Origin: Rotaria socialis
Lineage: Eukaryota; Rotifera; Eurotatoria; Philodinida; Philodinidae
Length of the DNA: 64,000 nt
Assembly (NCBI GenBank): GCA_905331475.1
Contig: CAJNYU010000369.1
Location: forward strand, 110,997-174,996
Direction: 5' to 3'
Shown here: one piece after another, positions 60,684-64,000 of the stretch
Layout of the letters: each line of letters opens with the position of its first letter
Numbering within the stretch: the first letter of the stretch is position 1
The notes under the pieces: generated by a model
The model's input: only the letters and a program-made list of their open reading frames with translations
Database searches by the model: none
Told to the model about the DNA's origin: nothing
Translations under genes and position numbers: made by a program

Positions 60684-63077
60684 ATGACTGAAGAAAATTC
60701 GACATTATTTCATCAATATGATATTCAAATATCAAATACGGAACGACGTAATTCAAGTATTGCTATACAAGATTGTTATATTGTTTATTTAATTGAATGC
60801 CGGTTAATTGACTTAACGTTTTTTTGTGACAATTGTCATTGTTCTTTTAATGTTTGGATTTCTAGCCCAAAAAAATCTGAATCTCCCAGCGACGATCTTC
60901 AATCTACATGTGTTTTTCGTCGTTATTCAGATTTTGAAACATTACGTAATTATCTTGTTGCGAAATATTCATGGGTTATCGTTCCTGTTTTACCTGAAAA
61001 GACGGTAAAAAAAGATGTTTAATAAATAATTTATTTGAATAAATATTTACTCTATTAAGATTTCGCATACATGGTCAAAGTCACATTATGATCGAACGAG
61101 TGTAGAAGTTGTTGAACGAAGACGTGTTTTACTCGAAGTAGGATTTTGTTCGATAAATTATATACTTGATTTAGGATGGAGTATGTCTTTATTTTAGCGT
61201 TTTCTGCATCATTTATGTTCTCATCCAACATTATCAACCGATTCAGCAGTTCAAACATTTTTACTTCAAAATGATGGTTGGAAACACATTGTCGATACAA
61301 GTCATGTTCTTAGTAAAGTAAACTATAAATGAGCAGGGCTTGAACAATGATATTTTTTTTATAAAATATGCCTTGAATATCGACTTGACTTAGGAGTAGT
61401 TAAAAATACAACTAAAATAATTTGAATCAAGCTAATTAACCGTTGCTGTCTTCATAGAGTATTTATTCAAAATTAAAATGATAAATGTAACGTTGGGAAT
61501 CTGTAAGCATAGACACTTTCTGACAACAAGATTCGATTTTCCATAGTAAAATAATTAGAGATTTCATGATTGAGTCTGTCTGCCAGATTAAAGATCCTCT
61601 AATGTTTCAATTATTGAAATACGGCGACCAGTAAAATATTTTACTAAAGTGAAAATGAAATTAATTTCATCCTATTAAGTTTGATCTGAAAAACCACTTA
61701 TATTAGTGTATAATAACTTTCGTTAAAAGGAAAATCCATGGAATTCTTTTTCCGAAGCCTCGCTGTTTTATGCAATATCAATCATAGTCAGAAATATATA
61801 TCCAGCTGAGCATTGCTGATCTATTTTTAGTATTGACAGTTAAATATAAATTCAATAGATGAAAAACTGTTATTAATAAGAGTAATATTTAAGTTAATTT
61901 TAAATTTTAGTCTGAATCCTTGATTCCTTCATTTAAATTGAATTTAATGCAACACGAAAGAACCAAAGATAAGTATGTGTGAAAAAAACAAACATTTTTA
62001 TAATTTTTAATATTTTCTCTACTTTAGACGATTTCTTGATGCTTATCAATATGCAATAGACTTGTATAGTATTTTATATAATGTTCTTCGTGCACGTGCT
62101 GTAAGATGGATTGATTTTCTTTTGTTGGATTCAGTTAATAATTTATAATATCTAGAAAGTTGCTGATCGAACATTTGTATTTTATCAATCTCATAATCAG
62201 CTCGGTCGATTATTTAGTGATTGGAGTACAACAGAAGATAAACTTGGTGACTCGTTGCAACGAGCAGGACATTTTCTTGATAGGTAAAACGTTGCTGAGA
62301 ATAATTTATTCTTAATAGTTTCCGTGTTCATAGTTATTCTGGACAAATTGAAGAATATTTACATGAAGAAGATGCTTTAATGGATTTTCTTAAACATCAA
62401 GCATCATATTGTGATGTCATTAAGTAAAAATATTTCATGTATGTCTTTTCTTCTTTTACATTTACATTTTATTTAAAAAAATAATAAAGATCAATTGTTG
62501 AAAAGCATGAACAATTATTAGAAGATAATACGAAACAAGAAACAACACTTGGAATTAAACGAACTCAAAGAGATGCCTATGTATGATTAGTTAGTTAATA
62601 AATCTATTTTTATATTTATTAGTACAATAGGCGAATGGTAAAATGAATTTTTCAGTTAATTTACTTAAGTCGAAATTATTTGGTGAAAATGAAGAAACAC
62701 GTTATGCCAAAATAGAAACGATGGATTCTGATATAAATGATGCTGTTTTACACTGTCAAAATGCTGATATTCGCGTTAAGTAGGCTTAACTAATATTAAT
62801 GAATTTTTATTTCGTTGATGTTTTTTTTCTCACGAAGAGAATTCAATAAAAATGCGCTAATTGAACTTGATTTCTATAAAACAATGAAAGAAGAACAAAT
62901 GCGTGAAATTCTTCGTTCATATTGTCTTCTTCAAGCTCGAGTAGCTAAAGCGGTTTGTTTCTGATAATAAAAATTTCTTTTTATCAATTCTTAGTTTTGC
63001 ATTTCATATAGGCTTCAAAAAGTTGGACAAATATTCGAGACAGTTTTTCAACCGACACAAGTACCATTATAATTTAA
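60684..63077 (+). CDS. SNX4: sorting nexin 4 (PX-BAR)
   Basis: Eleven exons (60684-61004, 61060-61137, 61198-61317, 61911-61972, 62028-62100, 62156-62283, 62334-62423, 62490-62580, 62631-62779, 62838-62952, 63012-63077) give 430 residues, close to the family length. The PX domain contains YIVYLIECR, FRRYSDFETLRNYL (the basic Arg that binds PI3P) and VVPVLPEK-type residues. ERRRVLLERFLHHLCSHP and FLLQNDGWKHIV complete it as in SNX4. The BAR region follows (RFLDAYQYAIDLYSILYNVLRARAKVADRTF, LGRLFSDWS, GDSLQRAGHFLDSY, VNLLKSKLFG, SKSWTNIRDSFS). SNX4 tubulates endosomal membrane for recycling and autophagy. The ATG directly follows TTTCAG, an acceptor. The 593-nt fourth-exon gap (61318-61910) holds nothing recognised. 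The PX loop after the first strand is Cys/Phe-rich and longer than usual. Confidence 0.92.
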
Positions 63078-63928
63078 GAATAATGTTCACAATAGTCCCT
63101 CCCTACTCTATACATTCCATCTTTATATCTTCACTGTATTCGATTTTTTGTTCAACGTCTCATATTCAAATAAATGTTTTCAATTTCTTCTAGTGAATAA
63201 ATCGTATATTCTAAAAATGATAATTGTCATTTGTTTTAGATCAAATCATGTAGCCGATTAAAGTTTTTATTCTATGAAATCTATCATTTTAATAAGTAGA
63301 ACTTATAACTTCTTATGTAAGTTAATTACATTTTTGTTCTTTTTTTTAAAAATTCAACATTAAGAAGAAATATTAGTCATATTTAAGATATTTCAGTTTG
63401 GCGAAGTATTAAAATTTTTAGAGAGACAATTAATAGTCCTATTAACGAATGAATATATTACATGAGCATTACTTTGGATACTTCACAGCTCAAGAAGAAT
63501 ATATTTGTTTGAGCTGAAATTTTGCGAATATTTTAATGCCATGGAAGCTATCTATAAACAAAATTCTAAGTGTAAAATGTAGTCAACGTATAGATGAATG
63601 AAAGATTGAAAACTAGTAAAGCGATTCAGATTCATATTGATGAGTGCACTAGTCATGCTTCTGTTAGAATGATCTTCACTGTGTTCTACCATAGAGAATA
63701 AAACGGTCTGATATTTAGCGTCATCAGATAGTTGGATTTGCTCTCTCATAAGTACTAAAGTTAAAATAACAATGAAATAAATGAAAATTTTAATAGCTAT
63801 GATATCCTAAAATATCAGTTATAAAATAAAGTTTATATTTTCTGCAGCTTATCTTGCGATCAAGGATATGTTTCCAGCTATTTCTACTAATTTACGATGA
63901 CTTTTCATTTTTCTTCGAACTCATAACT

Positions 63929-63929
<1 letters not shown>
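63078..63929. other. 3' flank of SNX4, no gene seen
   Basis: AT-rich. A 65-codon minus-strand ORF at 63552-63749 has no recognisable character. Nothing else is supported. Confidence 0.45.

Positions 63930-64000
<71 letters not shown>
63930..64000. repeat. poly-G run of 71 nt at the window end
   Basis: From 63930 every base to the end of the window is G, immediately after AT-rich single-copy sequence. A homopolymer of this length is not credible genome sequence here and looks like a contig-end or sequencing artefact. Confidence 0.9.

Noticed and set aside
63552..63749. 65-codon minus-strand ORF near the window end
   Set aside because: No family character and close to the poly-G artefact.
1..64000. 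CRISPR arrays, rRNA or tRNA genes, bacterial operons
   Set aside because: No regularly spaced identical repeats and no rRNA or tRNA pattern I could recognise by eye; gene structure is eukaryotic throughout, so the single bacterial-type gene is not part of a contaminating bacterial contig.

Overview
The window is nuclear DNA from a small, intron-rich, AT-rich animal genome. Most genes have several exons and GT-AG introns of about 43-65 nt, with a few of 300-900 nt. Animal-specific genes are present (CADPS, synaptogyrin, a PDF-like neuropeptide precursor, a peptide GPCR, Aurora kinase, FAM81, CFAP97D). One intronless gene is of clearly bacterial type (diaminopimelate epimerase). Compact introns, AT-rich codon use, frequent splice acceptors just before start codons and a bacterial gene inside animal DNA fit a bdelloid rotifer best. 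That assignment is inference.

Layout. 0.6-3.2 kb: a peroxisomal SCP2-type lipid-binding protein (+), a small hydrophobic ORF (+), and a short secreted precursor (-) whose C-terminus encodes an amidated peptide resembling pigment-dispersing factor. 3.2-7.3 kb: non-coding, including a degenerate tandem repeat. 7.3-12.1 kb: NF-YA, EXO5 and PPIE head-to-tail on +, with gaps of 297 and 138 nt; a possible polycistronic unit. 12.9-13.7 kb: dapF (-). 15.3-19.4 kb: a long coiled-coil protein, perhaps MPHOSPH9-like (-). 21.5-22.3 kb: synaptogyrin (-). 23.0-24.4 kb: CFAP97D-type protein (-). 26.0-33.6 kb: CADPS/CAPS (-). 33.6-39.0 kb: gene-poor. 39.0-39.7 kb: an unrecognised intronless ORF (+). 41.1-44.5 kb: an 871-residue SAM-domain protein (+). 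45.3-47.0 kb: Aurora kinase (+). 47.5-48.5 kb: FAM81-like (+). 49.2-52.9 kb: two neighbouring degraded genes (-), an EF-hand protein and a RYamide/NPY-type GPCR. 52.9-57.3 kb: gene-poor. 57.4-58.6 kb: two divergent ABM-domain genes. 59.8-60.5 kb: a tandem CCCH zinc-finger protein (-). 60.7-63.1 kb: SNX4 (+). The window ends in 71 consecutive G, probably an artefact.

Together this is mostly ordinary animal housekeeping and neurosecretory content. CADPS primes dense-core vesicles, synaptogyrin is a vesicle membrane protein, and a PDF-like peptide would be dense-core cargo. The most notable items are the PDF-like precursor, the bacterial-type dapF, the two adjacent pseudogenes, the divergent ABM pair (one with a C-terminal CaaX-like box) and the possible operon. 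Exon boundaries were placed by hand from reading frame and GT/AG signals; no similarity search was run.
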